This document shows positions 33,584 to 46,756 of a DNA stretch of 64,000 bases, one piece after another. Origin of the DNA: Oscarella lobularis (Eukaryota; Porifera; Homoscleromorpha; Homosclerophorida; Oscarellidae). Location: positions 2,232,001-2,296,000 of the forward strand of contig NC_089187.1 of assembly GCF_947507565.1 (NCBI RefSeq). The letters run 5' to 3'. The position numbers were made by a program, and so were the translations under genes. Numbering within the stretch: position 1 is the stretch's first letter; every line of letters begins with the position of its first letter. The notes under the pieces were generated by a model. The model searched no databases, had not been told where the DNA came from, and saw only the letters and a program-made list of their open reading frames with translations.

Positions 33584-34579
33584 ATGGGAGCTTGTTGCGG
33601 CTGCTTGCGTCTCGTCGACGACGACTCGTCGTCGGATCCGATCGTAGAAGAGGAAAAGGAGCCCCAAGCGAACGGCGGGAACAAAACCCCGGACAAGGAA
33701 AGATCCGGCGAATACGGATCGCTGGGAAAATCGCCGCCGCGAAGCCCCAAGGTGAGCGAAACGACGACCTTCGTCACCGAAGAGCCGAACGGCGCCGCAA
33801 AGAAGCCCCTACTCGTCGACGAAAGCGACAAAACCGATGCCGTAACACCTTCCGTAATCGTACCGCGCGACGAAGCGAACGCCGACGAAACGGCGACTCT
33901 TCTAAAAGAAGACGAGCGCGCGACGACGTCGGCAATCAAAGTCGTCGCCGAAAAGAAGAAGAAAATGCCCGTGAGCGTTCTTCTCATGGGTCCGAGCGGC
34001 GTCGGAAAAACGTGTCTCATCGATCGAATGATTCTCGGTAAGGAATACGTTTTCGACGGGGCCGGACGAAAGCCGACGGCCGGTACGCGACTCTCGCGAT
34101 GCACCGTCGAATTGCCGCTCTTCGTAACGGGGGGATTCGAGGCGCCGCCGCTCGAGGTGTCCGTTTGGGATGTGGGCGGGATGACGATGTCCTCCGCGGT
34201 CATGCGCACGACGCTGCGTAAAAAAGACGCAATACTGTGGGTCTATTCGCAAGCGAATGCTGAGTCGGTTGATGACTTGCGCGCGCGTTTGACTTCCGGT
34301 TTGAAGCTCACTTCCGAGAGTCAGTACATGGCTTTGGTGGGGAATAAGTCCGATTTGAGTGCCGATGCGCGATTGGGGGAGGGGCTCGTGCCGTTGCTCG
34401 AGTTGGCGAAGGAGCGCGATATGGAGCATTATGTCGTTTCGGCGAAGAGGGGCACCGAGGCTCATGCGCTTTTTTTTCAAATTTGCTTTACGGCTGCGTC
34501 ACAGAAGTATGGTGTCGAAGCGTTGAGAAAGGCCGGGGGCGGCGGCGGCGGCGGAGGTGGAGAGGCCACGGAACTTTGA
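33584..34579 (+). CDS. Ras-superfamily GTPase with long acylated N-terminal extension
   Basis: Single exon, 331 residues. The start MGACCGC (G2 with C4, C5, C7) predicts N-myristoylation plus palmitoylation, so membrane anchoring at the N-terminus. A ~125-residue acidic, probably disordered extension precedes the G domain. G1 is GPSGVGKT (136-143), a candidate G2 Thr lies in the PTAGTRLS segment, G3 is WDVGG (195-199), G4 NKSD (254-257), G5 SAK (286-288). The C-terminus is a Gly run followed by EATEL, with no CAAX or Cys-Cys prenylation motif. WDVGG is Arf-like at G3, whereas NKSD/SAK are Rab/Ras-like. I cannot assign a known subfamily. Also intronless, unlike its neighbours. ATG 33584 is preferred over an upstream in-frame codon because of the acylation motif. 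Confidence 0.85.
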   Translation: MGACCGCLRLVDDDSSSDPIVEEEKEPQANGGNKTPDKERSGEYGSLGKSPPRSPKVSETTTFVTEEPNGAAKKPLLVDESDKTDAVTPSVIVPRDEANADETATLLKEDERATTSAIKVVAEKKKKMPVSVLLMGPSGVGKTCLIDRMILGKEYVFDGAGRKPTAGTRLSRCTVELPLFVTGGFEAPPLEVSVWDVGGMTMSSAVMRTTLRKKDAILWVYSQANAESVDDLRARLTSGLKLTSESQYMALVGNKSDLSADARLGEGLVPLLELAKERDMEHYVVSAKRGTEAHALFFQICFTAASQKYGVEALRKAGGGGGGGGGEATEL

Positions 34580-35640
34580 TGACGAGATACGTTTGACAGC
34601 GCTTATTTGCACTGATATTCCTTATCCGATTATTTGCAAATTTGAATAGGAAATATGTTATAGGCAGCAGCGGTGATTGCGAAGCTATTCCAAGCATTTT
34701 AGACAACGTTGACACTGATGCTTTAGTCAAGGCCTTGTTCTTGTGCCACCTACTGCAGTAAGCTATATAGGACTTTCATTTAATTAAGATTGACCTATTA
34801 GTGTACGTGTACTCTACCACGTGGTCTGAAGAGTTGATATCAAGTGACCACGTGGTTTTGTTCAAGTGCTGCTCTTCGATTTTCGAAGGATTTCGAAGAG
34901 TTTCGACGCTCGCGTTGTTAAGCCGAAGGAAGATTAGCGTTCTTGTAAGTCGAGCTACCCTTACTCTTCATCTTGGCAGCCGAGGGGCTCCAAAACTCCT
35001 TCGCTTAGGTTTCTCTGGAATTTCGAAGGATCTCGCGCCTGCCTTGCTACACCGAATGTAGATCTGCGACTTCGGTAAGCTAACCAAGTCGACGTCTTCG
35101 CGATTACGATTGGGTCCCCTTTTCTTCCTAAAACGCGCCGGACGTAAACCGATTCCGAATCGACTTGTTTCTAAGCCAGTAGGTATCCTTTGCATCTTCT
35201 TTCGTGTGGTGGGGCCCCTATTCTTGCACGCGTTCATTGGGTGATACGTTTTCTAACTGGCATATGGACTTTTTATGAACTGAATTTCGTTCTTTTCTTT
35301 AGCTCTGGCTCTGCCTACTGTACAAGTCGAAATGGAAAGAAGAACGCCGACGAGAAAGAGGAGAACTTGGCGCGCGTTTTTTAGTGCATGAAATGCATGG
35401 AAGTAGCAGTAGTGCACGCAGCTTTTGATCTCCAGGGTATGGAGACAAAAGCAACGTACGTTAGCTTAGGGAGTTGCGCGCGCGGCGCCTTCTTTTCAGA
35501 AGGTTGCGTTAGCGCGCGAGTACCTTAGCTACCGCGCATGGAGCATGTTCGACGTCGCGCGTATGTTTCACACTGAAAAGCAGGGAAAGTTATGTTCAAA
35601 ATTTTATTAAAAATATCCCGTATATACAAATAAAAAATTA
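34580..35640. other. Interval without a clear gene; one exon-like segment
   Basis: About 34665-34748 could be an exon: acceptor ttatag, then SSGDCEAIPSILDNVDTDAL...LFLCHLLQ, ending before taagct. No partner exons were found. The remainder (34800-35640) has short frames only. Confidence 0.25.
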
Positions 35641-35749
35641 AAAGTTCTTCCGTCTCCCCTTCCTCCTCCTCCTCCTCCTCCTTGGTACTCCTTGGTTGAT
35701 CCTGCGCTGCCGCTTGACCTCCTGGCCAAGCGGTGAGACTGAGACTGCA

Positions 35750-35990
35750 GTCCCCACAGTGAACTTTAACCCAAGTCCACAGGGGGTAGGCACATTATCC
35801 TCCAGCCACCAAGGAGCGAGACTTTGACCCAAGTCCCCAAGGGAGAGCATATTAGCCTCCAGCCCACAAGGAGGGAGACTTTAACCCAAGTCACCAGGGT
35901 GAACTTTAACCCAAGTCCACAGGGGAGAAGCTGATTAACCTCCAGCCCCACAAGGAGGGAGACTTTGACCCAAGTCCCCAGGGTGATGTC
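35750..35990. repeat. Minisatellite with ~27-35 bp core
   Basis: Irregular tandem copies of a core like gactttgacccaagtccc-caggg and tccagccccacaaggaggga, at least five copies, with deletions between them. Minus-strand open frames across it (GLGLKFT, DLGQSL) are by-products of the repeat. Confidence 0.75.
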
Positions 35991-36199
35991 TTCGTCTACT
36001 TCCTCTTCTTTCTGCATCTGTATCGTCGGATTGGTTGATCCGTTGGGGAGAGGAGAGAACTAAATTCAAAATGAAACCAGTGCACTCAAATCTATTGTCT
36101 TTTTTACCTTGAATTGGTTGAAGAAACGCCGTGGAGGAGGAGGAGGGAACTGATCCATGTGTTGATATCATCATCTACGAAAAATTCCAATTTTAGCCA

Positions 36200-37065
36200 A
36201 AATTTGAGGTGTGAGATCAATTTGGCACCGTGAGGTCAAACAGGCAACCAATCCCCATCGTTTTATAAAGAAATCTTAGGAATCGGAGAGGTCACCAAAA
36301 TGACCAAATACCATGGACTATAGTTCACGGTTGCTTAAAAATCTCAACTCACAGATTTCCAAATAAACGCGCTAGATCTACTCTACTTTATTAGTAGAAC
36401 AACCCTACAAGGTCAAACACTTCGTACAGGTCAAATTTCGCACGAAAAAAAAAGACCCCTTCCGGTACACCCCTCGAAAATACCAAAAAAATTGGCGCTA
36501 GACAGTTTTGAGATCGTGGAGCTAACTAGACATTTTAGCCCTATCGTTTCACGTAGAAATCGCGACGTTCTGGGAGACGCGGTTTTTGACTAAAAACCAT
36601 GGACTATAGCTCACGGTTGCCTAAAACCTCAACTCACGAATTTCCAAATAAACGCGCTAGATCTACTCTACTTTATTAGTAGAACAACCCTACAAGGTCA
36701 AACCCTTTGTACGGATCAAATTTCGCACGAAAAAAGACCTCCTTTTGGTATGTGTTAATATTATTCCCGCCCCATCAAAAAAAGCCAAAAATTAGCACGG
36801 TAGACTAATTTGGGATGATAGAATCAACTAGATACTAAAAGGTCTATTGTTTGAAGTAAAAATTTTGAGATTCTGAGAGATGAGGTTTTGGGCCAAAAAC
36901 CATGAATTATAGTTCACGGTTGCCTAAAAACCTCAACTCACGTATTTCCAACTACCGTAAACGCACTAGATCTACTCTATTTTACCAGTAGAACAATCCC
37001 ACGAGGTAAAACACTTCGTACCGGTCAAATTTCGTACAAAAACACTTCCGGGTAAGGCTTGATAA
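36200..37065. repeat. Three tandem copies of a ~290 bp repeat
   Basis: Copies begin near 36311, 36597 and 36900, periods 286 and 303. Each contains ccatg-a-tatag-tcacggttgc, then aaacgc-ctagatctactct, then gtagaacaa-cc-ac-aggt, then gtcaaatttcg-ac. The first two are more alike than the third. No frame runs through the units, so a noncoding satellite-like array or tandem transposon remnant. Confidence 0.85.
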
Positions 37066-37623
37066 CTAACGTACTTATTTTTGACTCGTTTGAGCTCTTT
37101 GAGCTCGTTCGTATTACAAAAGGTGTCGTTTAAAGTTTCGATGTGTAGGATCAGAGGAAACGGGAGAAAAATACGGATGAGGTGGGGCCCCTTTCGTTTT
37201 TCGAATCGCTATCGTCTATTTTACTTGCCTTTTTACTTCCTGCGCGTCCCGGGGTGCTCTTTAGATGAAGAACTTGCTCGAGCGTCTTGGCGATGGACGA
37301 GATTCGGAGAACGACGCGATCGAAGCGCCCGTGGTGCCCTAAAGAGGGCCACCACAGTCGTTTTCACAGCGCGATGACGTTGTTTCACCTTTCAACTCAT
37401 TCCAGTCGCTTTTTCGTTGCTTTTCGACGTCATTTTGCAAGGCGAAACTCGCACCTAAATCGTCATCGGCGCATGCGCAGACTCGCTCGCTGTGGACTTA
37501 GCGCTTTGGGGCGAAAGGATTTGATTTAGGTCCATAATTAAAAACTGCCACTGAGACGATTGAAAAATTAGTATGCAAAATTGTCACGAAATCTTCTCTC
37601 ATAAGTTTCCCTCTCCTTACCTC

Positions 37624-40600
37624 TCACCTTCGAGTTGGAGCGGCGGCCGCGGCGGTGGGCGGCATTTGAGAATTTCGGCGTTCTTTCACGATAGCGTTGA
37701 TGTAGGCTTTCATCAACTTTGCCACTTCTAACACCTAATAAAAATAAATGATTAATAACATTTATTTATTTATTTATTGTTACTTACTTTTGGCGTTTCT
37801 ACAGACACGACTATGTTGCCTTCCATAATCAATTTATACGTATTCGCAACAGGCGCCCCGAAGGACAAGATCCTACAGGAGCAAATCGAGCAGTTTTCTT
37901 CTCGGATTTCAAGCGTTCTCACTGTTCATAAGGATAGGCAACGATGGGTTCCAAATCGCCTCGTTTGTACAAAGCGACGTTGCGATTGTTCACGGCGAGC
38001 CAAAGTTCCTTGGGATAGCGATTGTCCTGCTTGTACTTCAAAGAGAAAAACCCCACTCAAAATAAATAATAAATAAAAATAATTCTATTTATCTATTACA
38101 TCCACGTCAAAGAGGGTGGACCCGTAGCCCTTCCAATTGCGTATAACGTCCATGTATTGCTGCTGAGCCACTTCTCGTGACATCCCCTTTTTATGCAAAA
38201 ATATATATTATTAATTTAATTGATTTTTCTTCTTACTTTGAGTTTTTTCCATTGATCTGTGATGCTCACTTTGATCGCTTGCAATTCCGCTTCGTCGGCG
38301 AGTTTCTGATTCGGATCATCGTTATCCACTGTAGCAATTAAATTAAATTAACTCGCACACCCCCCAACAACTTCAACGAGAATAATATCATTACTATTAC
38401 TATTCTTCAACTTTCTCAAAGTCCCCTTGCCCAATCCCCTCAGAGTTCCCTAAAAAATCAATATAATAAATAGCTAAAATCCCCTGCCACTTCAACCTTG
38501 AGAGTAAATCCCTTGTCCAAGTCCTCCTCACGTCCCGCCTTGTCCTTCTTCTTCACAGGATACACCGTCTCCAAATTAGGTCTTAAAATCAATAAAAAAT
38601 AATAATAATCGTCATATAAAAATTCGCTTACATCCAAGCGCCCGATTTATAATCGGAGACGTCGTGTTGAATTCTCAGCGCCGCCAAACGAACGAGTGCC
38701 TGCGTCTGAGCGGGAAATCGACCCTGTATGACGTCGTTGTAGGCCTGTTCGAACATGAAACCGGCTTCGAGACTGTCGTGGGACACGTTCACGTCGAGAA
38801 AGCAGAAGAGCTTGAAGAAGAGACGCCATCGTTTTCCGCCTTCGTTGATTCCATGAGCTTCGTATCTATAAAAAGGGAAAAATAAATAAAGGTTATTGAT
38901 TTTGATTTTTAAAACCTTTCGAATTTCGCCAGGATGTCCGCTATGACGGCGCGATCTTCGATCGCCTTCGACAGCTCGCCGCATTGTTCGAAGAGGGCGA
39001 ATCGATTTTTGCTGTCCATCACTCCGATGCCGAGAGACAATTTGTGAACAACCTAAAAGACACAATAAACGAATGAGTACTCGAGTGTTTATGTACTGTC
39101 GAAAAGAGGGCTCTATCTTTTAGACGCTGACCTATTGGGGATTCTATTCTATTTGCGCGAGTACTTTAGTTTTACCTCGCCTGCGGTGGTCGATGAATTG
39201 ATTGAGATTTTGCACGTTCCGCCGCCGAAACAGTGAACGACGGCCGTCAACTCTCGTCGCCCCTAGAAACGCTTAATCCCTATTTATCAGTACTCAATAA
39301 AAAAAACGCGCACCAAGCAAGCGATGATCTCTTCTCGCGACGGAGGATAATCCCTAGTACGTAACACGTAGAGAAATTAAAAATTGATAGTTATTGATTA
39401 TTACCTTGGTCTCGTTCTCTTGATTGCTTCGGTGCAGAAATTCGAAAACTTGACCATTTCCGTGTGAGGAAATAGTTCCTGGAATCTGCATCAAAAGAGA
39501 AAATAATCTCATTAATTAATTAATTAATTAATCGAACCTTTTCAAGTGGAATCGAAGATAGCGAAGGAATTTTCGCGCCGGTAAGAAAGAAGAGCACATG
39601 CAAGCCAAAACCTAATTAAAAATAATCGCCTAATTAATTAAATGTTCAGAATAACTCACCTGCCAGTTTCTAAGCACAGCAATGGAGTCCTGTTGCGTCG
39701 TATTCGTCTGCTTGATCAACTGGCAATAAACCTACGCAAAACGGCAATTAAAAATAATACATATGATATAATAAAAAGGTCTCTGTACCTCGTTTCTCAA
39801 CTGGGGAAGATCAAAGCACGTCTGCAGTATACCCTAGAAGAGAAAAAAAATCATTTTATTTGGCAACGATTATTGCTCCTATTATTATTACCTGTATAAC
39901 GGGTATTGGATCGCCAACTGACTCCTGGTCTTGCAAAGAGTTGAAAATTCTCAGCGCCTCTTCCTGCAAAGTTCCGTAGCCGCGACTTTTCGCTTCTAAA
40001 GAAAAAGAGAGCAAAAATTCTTCACCGTAAAAAAAACGGTTCATTTTATATCAAATACTCGGAGACTGAACGTTTCCATAGGGAAGCGGAAGTAGAGACG
40101 ATTTGAGCTGGTTACTCGTGTAGCAAAGTATGGGATTGATCCGATAAATGGCATTGATCTCATTCGACTTGGCATCCTGCGAAATAATTCCATTATAATT
40201 ATAATTGATTTATAATTGAATTCTTTTACTTTGATGTCGTCGATCAATTTTTCTGTCGGCGTTATAATGGGAGGTCGACTGTCAATCACGTCCAAAATCG
40301 ACTGAACCCATCGTTGCGCGTCGGAATGCGATTTAGCCGTCAATTTATAGAAACGACGACGACTGTTCACGACGAAACCTAGGAGCAAAAGAATAGGAAA
40401 TCATCAATAAGATTATTTTCTAATACCCGTATCTTTGCCCGTGGGTTCATCCGGTTGATACACAGTACAAAGACTAGAAAATAAAATAATAAATAAATAA
40501 ATAAATAAATAATGCATTAGTGCTGACCTGTTGAGCAGGATTTGTCCAACAGGAGGAACGGACGTGTCGGTCGACTTATAATAGTCGAGTCCTTGATCGT

Positions 40601-43600
40601 TCAGCACAAAGTATCGCTTCGTTCGCAATTTCTTCGACACGGATTCCTTGATAAGCCAGCCTAAGAGAGACGCCCCAAGTAATTTCCTTCTATTATAGAC
40701 TTCCATTCGTTCCCATTTACGCGCCTTTTTCTATTGCAGCTGAAGGGCCCATTGCCGTGTCGCTGAACACGGTCGGCTGCAAAGCTACACAAGAGCGTAA
40801 TCGAGAAATAGTATTGATATTATAAATAGTCATTACCTGAGACCCACGCGTTCATGTCGCCCGTCGTATCGGCAATGAATTGCAATACACGATCCGTGGT
40901 GATGATTGTGAAGCTTGTTGGCCTTGAATTAAATAATTAAATAAATATATCATTAGTTATGGAGACGTTACTTGGATGTAGATCCCAATGGGGCGCAGGA
41001 TTCGATGTTGGGAAGATCCAAGGTTCCCTGGTGGAATAAATAGTGACGTGCGATTAATCTTATTTAATTTGATTTCTTACCACAGCGTTTCTCGGATTCA
41101 TCGAGTCGTTCTTCATTCTCTTCACTTCGTCGTCCGAACTCAATTGCATCTTTTTCAGCACAGAAACCCAGCCGCTTAATTATATCAATTAAATTTATTT
41201 ATTTATTTATTAATTTTCGTTCTCTAGTACCGGCAATCCTCCTCCGATTCCGCTATAATGTGATACGTTCGACCAATCACTTCGATTCCTAAAGAATTCG
41301 CCTTTGGACCATGTTCCAAAATATCCCTTAAAGAATTAATTAAATATCGTATGAGGTTATATTGATTTTTCCCTACTTGGCTTCGGCTATGTTGATGACG
41401 CCCAGGAGCTTCGCTCCCTCCTCATCTTTCTCATAATAGCTCAACTTTCGGTCGTCTCTCAAAACGAAAAATCGCTTCTTCCAATTTCGACGCGACAGCG
41501 TTCCCGTTCCGCCGCCTTTCTTCTCCATCCAGCCAGCTCTCACAAAGTCCTGAGAAAAAAAAACGTAGCCAATTCAATATTTAATTATTTATTTTATACC
41601 TGTTTTGCACGGAAATACATGAAAGTGCCGAATTTCAAAACGCACCAACGTCTCTTCCACTTACTTCCGGCTAAAACAAAAAATTAATCAGAATTAAAAT
41701 TGATTTATTTTTACTTACCTTTCATTGTCAAATAGCCTTCGATTGTCTTGTCCTCGACTCCCGGAGGTAACTCAGACATTCGTCGCTCTTCCATGCCAGT
41801 TCCACTCACAGACAAAGTACTAGGCAAAACTTCGCCCTCCTCCTCATCACTATCCTCTTCAGCAGCCTAGAAAAATAAATAAATAAATAGTCAATAACAA
41901 TTAGGAGGTGATCAATAATTCAAGAGCATCTTACTGTGTAGAAAATAAATAAATAATATATATATATATAGTCAATAACAATTAGAAGGTGATTAATATT
42001 TCAAGAGCATCTTACTGTGTTGAAAAATAAATAAATAAATATATATATAGTCAATAACAATTAGAAGGTGATTAATAATTCAAGAGCATCTTACTGTGTT
42101 GAAAAATAAATAAATATATATATATAGTCAATAACAATTAGAAGGTGATTAATAATTCAAGAGCATCTTACTGTGTATATTACTTACCCTCAATGCTGAG
42201 TCCAATTCTGCTATTTGGGATATCGCCGCCTGTTCGGCTTCCGCTTCGAGTCGCGCCGTTTCTTCCTGCGCCAGACGCTCGGCTTCTTCGGCGGCCGCGC
42301 GAGCCGCCTCCTCTGCCATTCGTATCGATTCCTCGGCGCGTTCTCTCGCCTCGCGTTCCTGCTCTTCTTGACGTTTTCGATAGCGTTCGATTTCTTTCGC
42401 TTTCGCCACCGCCTTCTTGCTCTCTTCCTCCGCTTTGCGCTTCTTCAATTCGAGCGCCGCTTTCTTCTGTCGTTCCTCTTCGGCGAGCTAAAACAAGAAA
42501 AAAAATTAAAATATAATACAGCATATAAATATGTGTATTTATACCCTGGCTTTCATCTCCTCCAATTCTTGCGTCTTTCGCTCCTCCTCCAGTCGTTCCA
42601 GCTCCCTGTAAACACCAACATATCTATTTATTTATTTATTTAGCGGTTCTTTTAGACACCTCTGTCTTTCTTCTTCTCTCCGCCGCTCTTCCTCTCGAAG
42701 TCGCTCCTCTTCCAATCGACGTTCTTCGAGCAACTGTTGATACAGTTTCCGTGCCGACCAACCGCGAGCAAACTGCGCAAAAAAATTCAATACGTTTAAT
42801 CCACGCTTTATCTATTTATTTTTATTTTACCTTTTGAAAAACGATGATCGCTCGACGCGTTTCCAAGTATCTCTTCCTATAGAAGTGACCCTTGAGAGAG
42901 AGAAAAACAATTTTTTAAAAATAATTAATTAATTAGCAATAACGGACCCTGTAGACTTTTTGAAGCACGACGATTCTCTGCTTCGTTTTCAAATATCTTT
43001 TTCTAAGCAGAACATGGCTCCTCGAATATAAAAAATAATTATTTATTATATCAAACCTGGTCAAAAATCCGATCATCCAAGCTTGAATAATCCGAGCGAC
43101 GGCGTCCAATTGCTTCTCCCTCTCCTTCTCAAGCAACGTCTCCAAATTTTCCCTCAAGAAAATCTGAACAGAAAATAAATATTTAAAAATAAGAAATAAT
43201 ATCATTTCGCTCGCCTTTGTTTTTCCCAATTGCCAATGCGTTCCACTCTCGTCGAATTGCTTAGCAACACTTCCGGCTACATCGCGAGGATCGCCGCCCA
43301 ATCCGCGCGCGAGAACGCGATATCTATGAGAAAAAACGTCTTAATCGTTATTGATTCTATAAGTATTCTACCTGAATATGAAGTCGGCGAAGAGCCGTCG
43401 AACCGGAAATCCGGCTCGTCGAATTCGCACCGTTTCCATCATACCGGAATATCTCAATTGACTCATAACGAGATCCGGTTCGAATTTATTGGAAACCTAT
43501 ATCATCCAAAAATAAATAAATAAATAAAAATTTAAAAAACGTATCTCTTGCCTTTGATCCGTTTGGCTTTATGCATCGAACAAAATAGGGATTCGCTTGG

Positions 43601-46445
43601 CTCAGCGTCGACATGAGAGAATGAAGAGAATCTTTGAATTGCGAACTGACGGTCATCTTCTTTTTCGCGCGACTTCGTCCGCCGCGTTTCTGATCGCTCG
43701 TCGACGGCTCCATGTGCTCGAAAAGATCATAGATGAAATCAGATCTAAAATATTATTAATTAAATTATTCAATTAAAAATTGTTATTTAATTATTTGCCT
43801 GCTTTCTTTGAGAGCATTTAGAATATCGTCTCGGAACGTGTCTCTGAAAAAAATTCGAAATAGATAAATTAAAAAAAGAATTTTTCGCTGTACCTGTTTT
43901 TATCAAGTAGGCCAACCGTGTCGTACATCACCTATAATAAAATGAAATTAGAAAGACGTTCTTATAAAAGCGCTTTTTATATAAGAGAGAAACTAGTCAA
44001 AAGGAGGGAGAGCATTCGCGGTGGAACCTCTGACACTTTGAGACCTTTCAGTGTGAAATTATGACCCCAAATACATCAATAAAAAATAGAGAGATCTATG
44101 GGAGTCCTAGCTACTGTGCAACGGTTCCGCTATCTTATTACTATTGATCTCACCTCGCCTGCATAGTGTTTGATCCCGAAAGTCGTCCCAGAAACGCGCG
44201 GCTTCACATAGTACGAATTCCCCTATAGAAAAAATAGCTCTACTATCGATTCTATCTCATTTTGTATTTTCTTTTTCTACGGCGTGAGCTGAGTGGAGTT
44301 TGGTGAGAAACGTCTGGTCTGTTCCCTTGGGAAAACGACTCTCTTCGTCCAATAGATCCAATATTCCGAGCTTCTTTTCAATCAAATCCAAGCACTCCGT
44401 ATTGTCGACCCAATCGATTTCGACCCATTGAATGCCTTCCCTAATTAATTAATTAGGGTATTGATTATTGATTGTATTTATTTTTCTCTTCTTACTTATT
44501 GTATTCGTGTTGTTCGAGCGAGAAAATGTGCTTATTGAAATATTCTTGGAGTTTCTCGTTGGCAAAATTGATATTGAACTGCTCGAATCGATTCACCGTG
44601 AAATTCTCGAATCCGAAAATGTCCAAGACGCCGATGAAACGAAACGACTCGTTTCCGTGGATACGCGAATTGATTTTCTTGAGAACCCAACGAAACGTCG
44701 TCGCATACAACGCCATCGCCATGGAATCGCGCGAATCAGCGGCCTAAATAAAATAAATAAAAATAAATAAAATAAATATTTAATGTAAAAAGTAGTCTCT
44801 CAAAAGAGAGAGACTATAAGTGCCTCTCTCAAAACCCTATAGTAGTACAATTCTCTGTGTTTTTCGCGTGTCTTTACGCATGGTTTGCGCGTGGGATGCT
44901 GTACCTGGTGGACGTCTAGAGGAGTCGTTATCTCTTCTCCTCTCATCACCATCATTCTCTTTGTGAGTGCGTCCTCCAGTTGATAGACGTCGAGACTCAA
45001 CAAATGAGCGACGAATTGAACAACTTCACACAAAATTAATTAATTAATCAATTATTTAATTAGTTTTCTTACTTTTTCTCGCTTCAATTTGAGCGCCGCC
45101 CGCCGTCACAAATTGAATATTTCCCAAGTGCAAAATTCCAGCCAAAACTTGAAAAACATCGTTGATATTTTCCTCGCTGAATTGCATCGTCAACATGCCA
45201 GCCTAAACAAAAAATAAATACTAATTAATTAATTAATTAAATAAATGTTTCCTACTTTGACTCTTTCAAAATCCGCGGCATCATCGATGCTCGGATCGCC
45301 GACGCATCCCGATTGGTTCAAATAGTGATAGCGTCCCGGATCCAAAAGTTGAAATTTCTGCCTCATTTCCTCGTCGGCGCCGCATAGCAACGCGTAGAAA
45401 ATGTGATAATTTCGCTCGGCGGGATTCTGACGCACGACGCGATTTTTCTCGAGAAGATAATCAGCGATGCGTCCGCCTTCGATGAAGCCTTTCTCGTTGA
45501 ACTGCAATTGAATGAACTTGCCAAAACGACTCGAATTGTTGTTATAGACGGTCTTGGCATTTCCAAGCGCTTCGAGAATAGGACTAGAAAAATTAAATAA
45601 ATAAATAAATAAATAAATAAATGATTATTATTTACCTGCTCTGGAGAATTGCTGTTTCGACTCTCGCCGTTCCCTTTGCCGATTCGCCAACCGATTGCTG
45701 ACTCAATTCCGACAAATAGCCCAGAATGAATTTCGTCGACTCGGTTTTACCGGCGCCGGATTCCCCACTAAAAATAAAATGACATCAATAATAATAATAA
45801 TTATTATTTTCTTGCCTAATCAAAACGCATTGATTATCCAACATTCTCCACAACGAGTAATAAACCTCGTTGGCAATCGCGTACACGTGAGGCGGCTTCT
45901 CCCCCAAATGCCGCCGATTGTACTCCTCCATCATCGCTTTCCCGTATAACCCGTCAATGGACTTATACGGGTTCACAGCGGCGAGAATCGATCCGATAAA
46001 AGTCTAAGAGAAAAAAGGAGTCCCCTCCCCCGCGCGCGCGCGCGCGCGAATATCCCGTACATAGATACGATCGTCGTTGTAGCGATTTCGTATGTTAAAG
46101 AGAATCGCCGCTTCGTGGAGATCGGATAGCGTCGCCATGTCGTCGACGCCGACGACGCTCGTCTCGTGCATTGGCGTTACGACGTCGCGCGTGCACTCCT
46201 CCGCCTTTCGAGACGCGCTCTAAGAGGGGGGAAGCTCTCCGGGACTCCGCCATTGTTCGACTTCCTTTTTACCTTGCCGTATTCGGTCTTGAAGGCGATT
46301 TGGCCGGCGCGATTCGATTCGGTGATCGCTGGCTCCCATTGGCCGTCGATCGCGAGCCAGACGCGCGATCCCTTTTTTCGAAAACGCGTCGCGCGAACGG
46401 TTTCGACGCGACGAAGCGCCTTACCGGTTCCAGGTAAGCTGCCAT
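37624..46445 (-). CDS. MYO10: Unconventional myosin-X
   Basis: Filopodial motor moving on actin and binding PIP3, microtubules and integrins. From ATG 46445: [44 protein letters not shown], the P-loop exon [12 protein letters not shown], switch [36 protein letters not shown], relay [32 protein letters not shown] and FVRCIKPN. Then come IQ segments (VVLQKVYR), a charged single-helix stretch (42180-42530, [19 protein letters not shown]), and PH domains ([35 protein letters not shown]; a third, [17 protein letters not shown]). The MyTH4 ([14 protein letters not shown]) and FERM ([14 protein letters not shown]...[11 protein letters not shown]) domains follow, ending [19 protein letters not shown] and stop at 37624. 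Dozens of short introns. The PH-MyTH4-FERM order is specific for MYO10. No lesion noticed. Confidence 0.95.
41870..42185. repeat. Intronic tandem repeat in the myosin gene
   Basis: Four to five copies of a ~75-80 bp unit (tagtcaataacaattag-aggtgat-aat-attcaagagcatcttactgtgt followed by an aaataaata/tatata run). They lie in the intron between the single-helix exon and the acidic exon before the first PH domain. Unit length varies through the AT run. Confidence 0.85.
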
Positions 46446-46756
46446 GGTTCGTTCGTAGCCTTGTCGACGCGCCACGGGCGTCAGGAGAGTGGAAAATGAA
46501 AAATTAGGCACGGCGATCGACCGGTTGATTTCAATCTTAACTGTCGAGACGTCACGTGGACACCAGACGTTCTTTCTACGTAATAAAACCCCGGATATCT
46601 TGGTGCTTTGGAATCGAATTAAAATCTCTGCCACGGACGTATTATAGGAAAGAGAAGAAATTGAAAATGCCAACAGAAATAATAGCAAAGCATCGCCACT
46701 CTATTAGGACCACCCATCACAGACGAAAACAAACACAAAAAAATCATTCCAGCCAA

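Noticed and set aside
33574-34209. Minus-strand 211-codon frame
   Set aside because: Antisense shadow of the GC-rich single-exon GTPase gene, which has intact G-motifs on the plus strand.
35638-36174. Minus-strand frames with repeated GLGLKFT/DLGQSL peptides considered as a repeat protein
   Set aside because: Repeat units change frame between copies and have irregular lengths; no start, splice or domain support, so treated as a minisatellite.
37081-37529. Plus-strand frames between the tandem repeats and the myosin 3' end
   Set aside because: No ATG-led frame with recognisable motifs and no splice-consistent continuation; likely noncoding.
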